Shown here: positions 52,117 through 59,530 of the stretch, one piece after another
Layout of the letters: each line of letters begins with the position of its first letter
Numbering within the stretch: position 1 is the stretch's first letter
From: Bacteroidota bacterium
Lineage (GTDB): Bacteria > Bacteroidota > Bacteroidia > Flavobacteriales > Weeksellaceae
Assembly (NCBI GenBank): GCA_023458415.1
Contig: JAEWZO010000022.1
Location: 42,776 to 106,775 of the forward strand
Length of the DNA: 64,000 nt
Direction: 5' to 3'
Made by a program: the position numbers and the translations under genes
Notes under the pieces: model-generated
What the model was told of the DNA's origin: nothing
The model's database searches: none
Seen by the model: only the letters and a program-made list of their open reading frames with translations

Positions 52117-52656
52117 CTATTGAAAATTCATCACCGGTTCGAAGAATTCTTCATCCAGGACCCCGAACTGTTGAGCAAGAAGCTGAATTCCGTGCAGATT
52201 TTTGATGAAATAATCTTCAGAAATATTCAGAGGAACAGAACCGATTTCCGTTTCCCACGTCTTTGCATTTTGATTGAACGAAATTTCTGCGTAAGGCAAT
52301 TTTCGGAAATAGTTTTCGGCAGAATTTACAGTCTCTTCTGCATTTTTAGGATAAATTACAACGCCGCCGCCTGTAATATTCTTTAAGAGACTACCGAGAT
52401 TTTCCGGATTGATTTCTTCTGAAATGAAGACAATATTCGGATGAAAATCTACAGCTTGCTCCAAATCCGACGTCTGCAGAATGGCAAAATCACTCTCCGG
52501 ATTTTCAAACTGTTCATATTCCGAATAAAATGCAGTTTCCTTTTCCACAAAACTTAGAATTTCCAAAACAAGATCAGAAAGCCTCGCGTGCGAAGTGTAA
52601 ATCAGAACCCGGGTTTTATTTTTTGTGGTGCTAAAGATTTCAGCAACTGAATTCAT
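52117..52656 (-). CDS. Hypothetical protein resembling a Mur-ligase (Mpl) fragment
   Basis: 179 residues, no signal peptide. From memory the stretch from DFAILQTSDL through PNIVFISEEINPENLGSLLK and GGGVVIYPKNAEE to GSVPLNISEDYFIKNLHGIQ and DEEFFEPVMNFQ follows the order of the central domain of Mpl-type UDP-N-acetylmuramate ligases, while the P-loop and the C-terminal domain are missing. If right, it is a reduced, probably non-catalytic relative. It ends a four-gene NUDIX-plsC-lipoprotein run, 9 bp after the lipoprotein gene. Confidence 0.6.
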   Translation of the reverse strand: MNSVAEIFSTTKNKTRVLIYTSHARLSDLVLEILSFVEKETAFYSEYEQFENPESDFAILQTSDLEQAVDFHPNIVFISEEINPENLGSLLKNITGGGVVIYPKNAEETVNSAENYFRKLPYAEISFNQNAKTWETEIGSVPLNISEDYFIKNLHGIQLLAQQFGVLDEEFFEPVMNFQ

Positions 52657-52665
52657 ACCATCAGT

Positions 52666-53106
52666 TTATTTTGTGGAAGCGGTGTATTTTTCGATCAGAT
52701 TACGGAAAACAGCGGTAATGTTGTCCCATCTTTTCTGGTCTTTTGCCATGATGAAGGAGGCGTCGGTTTTGCTTCCCGCATTAGGTCCGGTTTTCACGTT
52801 GATGCTTGTGGAAATATTGTCGTAAACTTTTTTATAATCTTCCTGAATGGTTCTGAAGTTATTTTCAGTAAGGGTATTCTGAATGTTGGAAAGTTCGTCG
52901 TTGGTAAGGGTAAAATCCTTTTTAAACTTTTTTCCCTGTCCTTCGAATGAATAATGAACACTGTTTCCTTTGATCAAAAAGTTTTCGTAAACCGGTGCGT
53001 AACCGCCGCTTCGCATATAACTGATGTCGAAATCCGAATATTTTTTCTGGCTGTTGCAGGAAGCCAAAAGGAGAATAAAAAGGGCAAACAGCAGTGTATT
53101 TTTCAT
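52666..53106 (-). CDS. Hypothetical lipoprotein
   Basis: 146 residues. MKNTLLFALFILLLASCNSQ, lipobox Cys at 17. The mature domain (FDISYMRSGGYAPVYENFLI, FTLTNDELSNIQNTLTENNF) looks like a small beta/alpha fold. Starts 3 bp after plsC, so it is translated with it. No known function. Confidence 0.75.
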   Translation of the reverse strand: MKNTLLFALFILLLASCNSQKKYSDFDISYMRSGGYAPVYENFLIKGNSVHYSFEGQGKKFKKDFTLTNDELSNIQNTLTENNFRTIQEDYKKVYDNISTSINVKTGPNAGSKTDASFIMAKDQKRWDNITAVFRNLIEKYTASTK

Positions 53107-53109
53107 TGA

Positions 53110-53913
53110 TTAGATTTTTTCTTTTTCCTGTTCTTTAATTTTTTTCTGTTCTTCGTCGTATTCATGTAGAACGTTAAAATCTTCAGTTTGTTCTATCGCC
53201 ACCATTATTTTTGTTAAAATGGTTTGTGCATCATCATGGTCATAATCTATCGTAAGCGGTTTTTTAAATTCCATGGTAGGTTTTACACCGGTTACTTTTA
53301 CACGAAGTCCTTTCTTGTCGAACGCTCTTCTAAATCCGTTGATTTTAATTGGAACTACAATTGGGCGTTGATTTTTTACCAGTTTGGCTGTTCCTTTTCG
53401 TCCTTGTGCAAAAGCCGAAGTTGTGCCTTGCGGAAAAGTGATTACCCAACCGTTATCCAAAGCTTTCATGATATTATCTACTTCATTCATGTCGACCATT
53501 CGGTTCACATTTTTTCCTTCAGCGCGCCAAGTTCTTTTCACCGTAACTGCTCCTGCAATTTTGAAAATTCTTGCAAGAATTCCTTTGTTCATCGTTTCTT
53601 CAGCGGCCACATAATAGAAATCGCATTTCGGATTCAAGAGATAAACCGGATTCTTAATGGTGTTAAGATAGCCGTTGTTCATCGCACAGAAAGCGTGATA
53701 CATCGCAGCTACATCAGCAAAATAAGTTTGATGATTCGAAACGAAAAGCACATTGGAATCGGGCAGATCCACCAGATTTTCGGTCCCGGTAATTTTCAGT
53801 TTATTAAACCCGTTGAATCTTCGGTAAGAAACAATTCCGAGTACGAAAATTATCAATCTTTTCAGGAAATATGGAGTTCCGAAAGCATCGGTAAAAATAT
53901 TCTTCTTGGCCAT
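53110..53913 (-). CDS. plsC: 1-acyl-sn-glycerol-3-phosphate acyltransferase
   Basis: 267 residues. PlsC adds the second acyl chain in phosphatidic acid synthesis at the inner membrane. Catalytic block SNHQTYFADVAAM (NHxxxxD), then ILARIFKIAGAVTVKR and FPQGTTSAFAQGRKG with the substrate-binding pattern. The C-terminal charged tail is Lys/Glu-rich. A TAAATTTG element (53936-53943) overlaps the NUDIX stop, so it may also have a promoter of its own. Confidence 0.9.
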   Translation of the reverse strand: MAKKNIFTDAFGTPYFLKRLIIFVLGIVSYRRFNGFNKLKITGTENLVDLPDSNVLFVSNHQTYFADVAAMYHAFCAMNNGYLNTIKNPVYLLNPKCDFYYVAAEETMNKGILARIFKIAGAVTVKRTWRAEGKNVNRMVDMNEVDNIMKALDNGWVITFPQGTTSAFAQGRKGTAKLVKNQRPIVVPIKINGFRRAFDKKGLRVKVTGVKPTMEFKKPLTIDYDHDDAQTILTKIMVAIEQTEDFNVLHEYDEEQKKIKEQEKEKI

Positions 53914-53940
53914 TTTTTCGGATTAATATAGTCGGCAAAT

Positions 53941-54570
53941 TTACAAATTTTTGAGCAACTGTCGGAATTCGCTCAAAATCATAGAAGTGGCTCCCCAAAT
54001 AATATATCCGTTGAAATCGATCACCGGAACTTCTACTCCGCGCGAATCACTTACTTCCATCAGTTTTGGCTCCTCGTTGAGGTCGAGAATAGAAGAAACA
54101 GGAACTTCAATCAGTTCGGTTGCTTCGGCTTCCTGCAGAAAAAATTCGGGATTTTTCTTGGTGAACGAAATAAACGGATGTACGTAAAAATTGCTTGGCG
54201 GAATGTAAATGGGCGACATGGCGCGGATAATTCGAACGTAATGTTCGCTGATGCCCATTTCTTCAGAGGTTTCGCGTTTTGCAGTGTCTTCAAAACTGGC
54301 GTCACCTTCGTCGCGTTTTCCCCCGGGAAGAGAAATCTGTCCGCTGTGTCTGTCGTTTTCGTTGTGAGATCTTACCATCAGCGGAAAATGCCATTCATTA
54401 TCTTTTAGATAAAGCAGAATATTAACTGCGGCAAATTTGGGATTTCTTTTCAGGATTTCTTCATAAGAAAAAAGTGGACGATATGGTGGTGAATAAATTC
54501 CGTGTGCATTTTCACCAAGAAGTTCCGCATTCTGTATCCTTTTCAATAAATCTTTTCCGAAAATTTCCAT
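53941..54570 (-). CDS. NUDIX hydrolase (CoA pyrophosphatase-like)
   Basis: 209 residues. The NUDIX box reads GGKRDEGDASFEDTAKRETSEEMG, with the LPGG lead and the longer GxxD spacing seen in the CoA/diphosphate-hydrolase (NudL) group. It cleaves CoA or acyl-CoA to 4'-phosphopantetheine plus nucleotide in related enzymes. A perfect TAAATTTG promoter element (54575-54582) lies 4 bp before the ATG. First gene of the run toward 52117. Confidence 0.9.
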   Translation of the reverse strand: MEIFGKDLLKRIQNAELLGENAHGIYSPPYRPLFSYEEILKRNPKFAAVNILLYLKDNEWHFPLMVRSHNENDRHSGQISLPGGKRDEGDASFEDTAKRETSEEMGISEHYVRIIRAMSPIYIPPSNFYVHPFISFTKKNPEFFLQEAEATELIEVPVSSILDLNEEPKLMEVSDSRGVEVPVIDFNGYIIWGATSMILSEFRQLLKNL

Positions 54571-54574
54571 CTAA

Positions 54575-54582
54575 CAAATTTA
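54575..54582 (-). promoter_or_regulatory. -7 promoter element of NUDIX-plsC run
   Basis: TAAATTTG, perfect match, 4 bp before the NUDIX ATG; very short leader. Confidence 0.55.
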
Positions 54583-54641
54583 CGGAAATCTTACCTGATT
54601 GTATTTTAATGAAAGGTTAAAATTCGATAACAAGAGCACAA

Positions 54642-54670
54642 AAAAATACCCGGAATTTCCGGGTATTTTT
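54642..54670 (-). terminator. Terminator after rng
   Basis: 13-bp perfect stem AAAAATACCCGGA / TCCGGGTATTTTT with a 3-nt loop and T-tract; ends the rng transcript. Confidence 0.85.
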
Positions 54671-54692
54671 AATTTCATTTTAAATCAAAAGC

Positions 54693-56252
54693 TTAATTAG
54701 AGTAGCTCATAAGTTCCTCTTTTTTGGAGTTGATTAATTTGTATTCCAGATATTTAAAGGAATCTCTTGGGATAATCGTAACCCATTTTTTGTATTTCAG
54801 AAACCATTTCATCTGTATGCTGTTGACGCCTTTGGTGAGATACGCTTCCACAAACGGATGCACATGCAAGTAAAGTTTTCCTTTTTCCGTCTGCATAATG
54901 TTGCGTATGTTTTCTCCCATTCTTTCAACCACAACGATTGGCGCAATGATTTCGCCGTCGATATTTGGGTTTTCTTCCTTTGTTTCAATCTGTTTTTCCG
55001 GACGCGTTCTTTGGCGCGTCATCTGGATGAGTCCGAATTTGCTCGGAGGTAAAATTTTATGGCGTGCCTTATCACGCTTCATTTCTTCTTTTAAATGTTC
55101 GTACAGGTTTTTTCTGTGTTCAGGGTTGGTCATATCGATAAAATCAACCACGATAATTCCGCCCATATCGCGCAGTCTGAGCTGTCTTGCGATTTCTGTT
55201 GCGGCCATTTTGTTCACATTCAAAGCGTGTTCTTTGCTGGCTGAGTTTCCGGACGAGATATTGTTTCCGGAGTTTACATCCACTACGTGAAGTGCTTCAG
55301 TATGCTCGATTACGAGATAAGCGCCTTTGGATCCAGGAATGTTGACATGTTTTCCGAAACTCTGTTTCAACTGTTTTTCCACATTGTAATATTCCAGAAG
55401 CGGGATGTGTGAGCTGTAATGCTGAACAATATTTTTGCGTTCCGGCGCAATTACTTCCAGGTAGTTTTTCATGTCGTTTACCATCTGTTCATCATCACAG
55501 ATAATGGAAACGTAATCGGCGTTAAAATTATCTCTCAAAATTGCGGAAGCTTTGTCTTCTTCGCTTAGAACTTTGCTTGGAACCTTGTTTTTCTGAATGT
55601 TTTTGAATGCTGTGTCCCATTTCTGCACGAGCTGATTCATGTCGTTGTGCAGTTCTGCCACTTTTTTGCCTTCGGCAACGGTGCGGATAATCACGCCGAA
55701 GCCTTCGGGTTTAATACTTTCTATAAGAGTCCGGAGGCGTTCTTTTTCCTCCTGAGTCTTGATTTTTTTTGAAACGGAAACGCTTTTGTCAAAAGGAATA
55801 AGCACCAAAAATCTCCCTGTAAGAGAAATCTGCGTAGAAATTCGCGGGCCTTTGGTTGAAATTGGCTCTTTGGTAATTTGCAAAAGTACGCTGTCGTCTT
55901 TGGCAAGTACTTTATCAATAGTGCCATTTTTGTCGATTTCCTTTTGAACTTCAAAATTTTTCAGTGATGGCGACTGCTGCTTTTTAGCAACTGTGTCTTT
56001 CAGAAATTTTTTGTACGTAAGAAGTTGCGGACCAAGATCCTGATAATGCAGGAAAGCATCTTTTTCGTAACCGATGTTTACAAATGCTGCATTAAGGTTT
56101 GGTGCCAGTTTTTTTACCTTGCCGACAAATAAGTCTCCCACCACGAAGTCGGTTTTATCTTCCTCTTCGTGTAATTCGAAAAGGCGGCCGTCTTCGAGCA
56201 GGGCGATTTTAGACTGCTCATCTTCATGTGAAATAATCAGTTCTTTCTTCAT
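54693..56252 (-). CDS. rng: Ribonuclease E/G
   Basis: 519 residues. It starts processing of rRNA and decay of mRNA. S1 domain: FVVGDLFVGKVKKLAPNLNA with AFVNIGYEKDAFLHYQDLG. The catalytic magnesium Asp residues are in VVDVNSGNN and GGIIVVDFIDM. In E. coli RNase E/G a CPxC zinc link follows; here the same place reads KEENPNIDGEIIAPI with no cysteines, as I recall from other Flavobacteriia. The rng-HU-mutY order is common in the group. Confidence 0.92.
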   Translation of the reverse strand: MKKELIISHEDEQSKIALLEDGRLFELHEEEDKTDFVVGDLFVGKVKKLAPNLNAAFVNIGYEKDAFLHYQDLGPQLLTYKKFLKDTVAKKQQSPSLKNFEVQKEIDKNGTIDKVLAKDDSVLLQITKEPISTKGPRISTQISLTGRFLVLIPFDKSVSVSKKIKTQEEKERLRTLIESIKPEGFGVIIRTVAEGKKVAELHNDMNQLVQKWDTAFKNIQKNKVPSKVLSEEDKASAILRDNFNADYVSIICDDEQMVNDMKNYLEVIAPERKNIVQHYSSHIPLLEYYNVEKQLKQSFGKHVNIPGSKGAYLVIEHTEALHVVDVNSGNNISSGNSASKEHALNVNKMAATEIARQLRLRDMGGIIVVDFIDMTNPEHRKNLYEHLKEEMKRDKARHKILPPSKFGLIQMTRQRTRPEKQIETKEENPNIDGEIIAPIVVVERMGENIRNIMQTEKGKLYLHVHPFVEAYLTKGVNSIQMKWFLKYKKWVTIIPRDSFKYLEYKLINSKKEELMSYSN

Positions 56253-56306
56253 TATTTATTTATCGAAATGTGCAGGTTTGGTAATAGTTCCTGCGGTGTG
56301 GTAAAA

Positions 56307-56314
56307 CAAAAATA
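56307..56314 (-). promoter_or_regulatory. -7 promoter element of rng
   Basis: TATTTTTG on the minus strand, 54 bp before the rng ATG, lies in the gap to the 29-residue gene. No clear TTG. Confidence 0.5.
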
Positions 56315-56381
56315 TAGTCGGTGACCTTTTAAAAATATAAAAACACCAACTATATCTTAATATTGTAAAATCTCGAAGAGA

Positions 56382-56471
56382 TTATTTTTTCTTATGTCTG
56401 TTCGCTCTTCTTCTTTTCTTTCTTTTGTGCGTTGCTACCTTGTGTCTTTTTCTTTTCTTTCCGCTTGGCAT
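56382..56471 (-). CDS. Very basic 29-residue protein (AURKAIP1/COX24-like)
   Basis: MPSGKKRKRHKVATHKRKKR followed by RRANRHKKK and stop: 29 residues, more than half Lys/Arg/His. The ATG is at 56469-56471 and the TAA at 56382-56384; both are clear although it is too short for gene-callers with a 30-residue limit. Similar small proteins in Bacteroidota are annotated as AURKAIP1/COX24-domain proteins; the mitochondrial relative is a ribosomal subunit component, so a ribosome-bound role is likely but inferred. Sits 35 bp after HU in the same direction. Confidence 0.85.
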   Translation of the reverse strand: MPSGKKRKRHKVATHKRKKRRRANRHKKK

Positions 56472-56506
56472 AATGTTAAAAATTTTTTATTTGAACTAAG
56501 TTAAAT

Positions 56507-56797
56507 TTATTTTACTGCAACCTTTGCTTTTACTTTTTCTACAAAAGTTTTGGAAGGTTTGAAAGCAGGGATGTTGTGAGCCGGAATTTCAATTGCAGTG
56601 TTTTTGGAGATGTTTCTTCCCGTTTTTGCTGCTCTTGTCTTGATAATGAATGAACCGAAACCTCTAAGGTATACATTGTCTCCGTTATACATTGAAGTTC
56701 TAATTTCCTGCATGAATGCTTCTACAACTTTCTGAGTTTCATTCTTTTCAGTTCCCAATTTATTTGAGATGGTGTTCACCAATTCTGCCTTTGTCAT
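56507..56797 (-). CDS. HU/IHF family DNA-binding protein
   Basis: 96 residues. MTKAELVNTISNKLG start, GFGSFIIKTRAAKTGRNISK with the DNA-intercalating arm, and IPAHNIPAFKPSKTF, the HU proline motif. Dimeric chromosome-packing protein. It has a full promoter (TTG-18-TATATTTG) that reaches into the first codons of mutY. Confidence 0.96.
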   Translation of the reverse strand: MTKAELVNTISNKLGTEKNETQKVVEAFMQEIRTSMYNGDNVYLRGFGSFIIKTRAAKTGRNISKNTAIEIPAHNIPAFKPSKTFVEKVKAKVAVK

Positions 56798-56826
56798 TTT
56801 CTATTTTTCTTTATATTTTTGGTGTG

Positions 56827-56855
56827 CAAATATAAAACTAATTTTTGAATCCCAA
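56827..56855 (-). promoter_or_regulatory. Promoter of HU, overlapping mutY start
   Basis: TTG (56853-56855), 18 bp, then TATATTTG (56827-56834). The TTG lies in about codons 3-4 of mutY on the opposite strand, so the two genes start within overlapping DNA. Confidence 0.7.
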
Positions 56856-57894
56856 AAAACAAAGCCCTGATTTTCTTCATGTTGGTAACAAATTAATCAG
56901 CTGGTATAAATTGCACGGGCGCGAGCTTCCGTTCCGAAAAACAAAGGACCCTTACAAAATCTGGATCTGCGAAATTATTTTCCAGCAAACCCGAATTTCG
57001 CAGGGAATAAATCATTATAACAGTTTTGTTGAACGTTTCCCGGATGTGCAAACATTAGCTGATGCCGAAACTGATGAAGTTTTGTTGTATTGGAAAGGTC
57101 TTGGTTACTATTCACGTGCGCTGAATCTGCATAAAGCAGCGCATCAGATAATAAATACTTTTGATGGAAGTTTCCCCACCGAACATCAGGATATTCTCTC
57201 CTTAAAAGGTGTCGGGAAATATACTGCTGCAGCTATTTCAAGTATTTGCTTTGGAAGAAAAATTCCGGCGGTTGACGGAAATTTTTACCGTGTTCTTTCG
57301 AGAGTTTTTGCAGATGATTTTGATATTTCTTCGTCCGGTGCCTTTCAGTATTTCTCTGAACTGGCTTTGAATTTAATGCCTGAAGACGAACCCGGAACCT
57401 TTAATGAATCGATGATGGATTTGGGCTCGGAAATTTGTAAACCTAAAAATCCGCTCTGCAGCAAGTGTCCGTTAAATGAAGATTGTGTAGCGTTCAACAC
57501 AGGGAAGATCTCTCAGTTTCCCGTAAAAACCAAGAAAGTGAAAACTGAAAATCTCTCGCTTACCTATTATTTTATAGAGCATGACGGAAAGTTTCTCATC
57601 AAGCAACGCAACGAGGATTTCATCTGGAAAAAGCTGTTCGAATTTCCAGTTGAAATTCCAGAGGATTGGAAGGAATTTATCGTTTCCGAAAGAATTGTTA
57701 ACCATAAATTAACGCACAGAAATTTGCAAATCAGTATCTTACATGTGCAGTTACCTTCTGAACAAATGCTGAATGATTATGCCGAACAGTTTGGGTTCTT
57801 AATTTCAGATTTTAGTTCGGCGGCCGAAAAATCTTTTCCAAAACCGCTGGAAAATTATCTGGAATTTATATCAAATTCAGTTGATAATCAGTGA
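56845..57894 (+). CDS. mutY: A/G-specific adenine glycosylase
   Basis: 349 residues. It removes adenine mispaired with 8-oxoguanine. No ATG is in frame before the conserved SWYKLHGRELPFRKTKDPY, so the start is a TTG at 56845, giving MNPKKQSPDFLHVGNKLI. Catalytic: Glu in ICEIIFQQTRISQG, Asp in LKGVGKYTAAAISSICFGRK-AVDGN. The Fe-S cluster cysteines are in ICKPKNPLCSKCPLNEDC. The C-terminal NUDIX-like domain that reads 8-oxoG is present (FIWKKLFEFPVE). Confidence 0.94.
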   Translation: MNPKKQSPDFLHVGNKLISWYKLHGRELPFRKTKDPYKIWICEIIFQQTRISQGINHYNSFVERFPDVQTLADAETDEVLLYWKGLGYYSRALNLHKAAHQIINTFDGSFPTEHQDILSLKGVGKYTAAAISSICFGRKIPAVDGNFYRVLSRVFADDFDISSSGAFQYFSELALNLMPEDEPGTFNESMMDLGSEICKPKNPLCSKCPLNEDCVAFNTGKISQFPVKTKKVKTENLSLTYYFIEHDGKFLIKQRNEDFIWKKLFEFPVEIPEDWKEFIVSERIVNHKLTHRNLQISILHVQLPSEQMLNDYAEQFGFLISDFSSAAEKSFPKPLENYLEFISNSVDNQ

Positions 57895-57930
57895 TTTGTA
57901 TTTATTTAATCCGAAGGAAAACCGCTGTTT

Positions 57931-57957
57931 TTGATTCAGGAAAAAAAAGTATTTTTG
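57931..57957 (+). promoter_or_regulatory. Promoter of gldD
   Basis: TTG (57931-57933), 16 bp, then TATTTTTG (57950-57957). The ATG is 4 bp after the -7 element: very short leader. Confidence 0.6.
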
Positions 57958-57961
57958 CGGG

Positions 57962-58516
57962 ATGTTCAAAAAACTCATTTTCATTATATTAGCACTTTTG
58001 ATGGTTTCGTGCGGTAAAGATTATATACCGAAACCTTCAGGCGAACTCCGTTTGGAATATCCTGCAGCGAAATATCAAAAATTTACTTCCGCATGTCCGT
58101 ACAGTTTTGAGTTTTCGGATTTTGCTGAAGTTACCAATGCCAAAGAAAATTGCTGGTATTATATTAATTATCCGGAAATGAAGGCGAAAGTTTTTCTTAC
58201 CTATTTTCCGGTGAAGAATGATTTTGATCTTCACGTAAAAGAATCGGAGAAAATGGTGTTCGAACACACGATAAAAGCCAGCTCTATCGATACCAAAACT
58301 TTCAGCTATCCTGAAAGAAAGGTATACGGTAATTTTTATGAACTGAAAGGGCAAAGTGCCTCCAATATTCAGTTTTTTGTGACGGACAGTACAAGGCATT
58401 ATGTTACCGCAAACCTGTACTTCAATTCCCGTCCGAAACCCGATTCTTTGGCGCCGGCGGTGGAGTATATCAAAAAAGATCTGCTGCATCTAATTGATAC
58501 ATTCGAGTGGAAATAA
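57962..58516 (+). CDS. gldD: Gliding motility lipoprotein GldD
   Basis: 184 residues. Lipobox ALLMVSCGKDY with Cys at 17. GldD-typical stretches: YIPKPSGELRLEYPAAKYQK, the CPYSFE patch and CWYYINYPEMKAKVFLTYFP. GldD is one of the lipoproteins needed for gliding and the T9SS in Flavobacteriia; in other species it follows ssb and gldE after mutY. Here mutY is directly before it (67 bp), and neither gene is in between. Confidence 0.93.
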   Translation: MFKKLIFIILALLMVSCGKDYIPKPSGELRLEYPAAKYQKFTSACPYSFEFSDFAEVTNAKENCWYYINYPEMKAKVFLTYFPVKNDFDLHVKESEKMVFEHTIKASSIDTKTFSYPERKVYGNFYELKGQSASNIQFFVTDSTRHYVTANLYFNSRPKPDSLAPAVEYIKKDLLHLIDTFEWK

Positions 58517-58553
58517 AAAAATGTAAAATAAAACCTAAACAAAATATTACTGT

Positions 58554-59474
58554 ATGAAACTTCTAGTTGTGGGCTCTGTAGCTTTTGATGCCATTGAAAC
58601 TCCTTTCGGAAAAACTGACAAAATTCTTGGCGGTGCGGCAACGTACATCAGCATCGCTTCTTCCATTCTTAAAGTTCCCAGCGGAATAGTTTCCGTGGTT
58701 GGAGGCGATTTCCCGCAACAAGATCTTGATATGCTGAAAGCGAGAGGAGTGAATACAGACGGAATTGAAATTGTACCGGACGGAAAAACTTTCTTTTGGA
58801 GCGGACGTTATCATAATGACCTGAATACAAGAGATACACTTGCAACTGAAGTGAACGTGATGGAAAATTTTGATCCGAAAATTCCGGATTCCATGCAGGA
58901 TGCAGAAGTTTTACTTCTTGGAAACCTTCATCCTTCTATTCAGCTTTCGGTTCTTGATAAAATGCACAATCGCCCGAAACTTGTGATTTTGGACACGATG
59001 AATTTCTGGATGGATACCGCGATGGATACTTTACTTCAAATGATAGCCAGAACGGATGTGATCACGATTAACGACGAGGAAGCAAGACAGCTCTCCGGAG
59101 AATATTCACTGGTGAAAGCTGCGAAGAAAATCCATACGATGGGTCCGGATTTCGTAATCATCAAAAAAGGAGAACACGGCGCATTGCTGTTCCATAACGA
59201 CAAAATTTTTGCAATTCCGGCGATGCCTTTGGAAGAAGTTTTCGATCCAACCGGTGCAGGAGATACTTTCGCAGGAGGTTTTGCAGCCTCTTTGGTGAAG
59301 CAGGAAGAATTCAACTTCGAAAGCATGAAAACGGCGATTACTGTTGGTTCCGCATTGGCTTCATTCACGGTAGAAAAATTCGGGACACAGCGTCTTCGGG
59401 AGGTTACAGAAGGCGATATCATCGCACGAATCAAGAGTTTTAAAGATCTTACCACATTTGAAGTATTTGTCTAA
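58554..59474 (+). CDS. PfkB family carbohydrate kinase
   Basis: 306 residues. The ribokinase fold starts MKLLVVGSVAFDAIETPFG and has the GGAATYIS patch; the ATP/anion-hole signature is DPTGAGDTFAGGF, with catalytic Asp. Bacteroidota PfkB proteins of this type are annotated as sugar or nucleoside kinases; substrate unknown. 37 bp after gldD, possibly the same transcript. Confidence 0.9.
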   Translation: MKLLVVGSVAFDAIETPFGKTDKILGGAATYISIASSILKVPSGIVSVVGGDFPQQDLDMLKARGVNTDGIEIVPDGKTFFWSGRYHNDLNTRDTLATEVNVMENFDPKIPDSMQDAEVLLLGNLHPSIQLSVLDKMHNRPKLVILDTMNFWMDTAMDTLLQMIARTDVITINDEEARQLSGEYSLVKAAKKIHTMGPDFVIIKKGEHGALLFHNDKIFAIPAMPLEEVFDPTGAGDTFAGGFAASLVKQEEFNFESMKTAITVGSALASFTVEKFGTQRLREVTEGDIIARIKSFKDLTTFEVFV

Positions 59475-59530
59475 ATAATTTTAACCTTTAACAATAAAAT
59501 TCATCTTCTAAAGAAGCTTATTTAAATATA

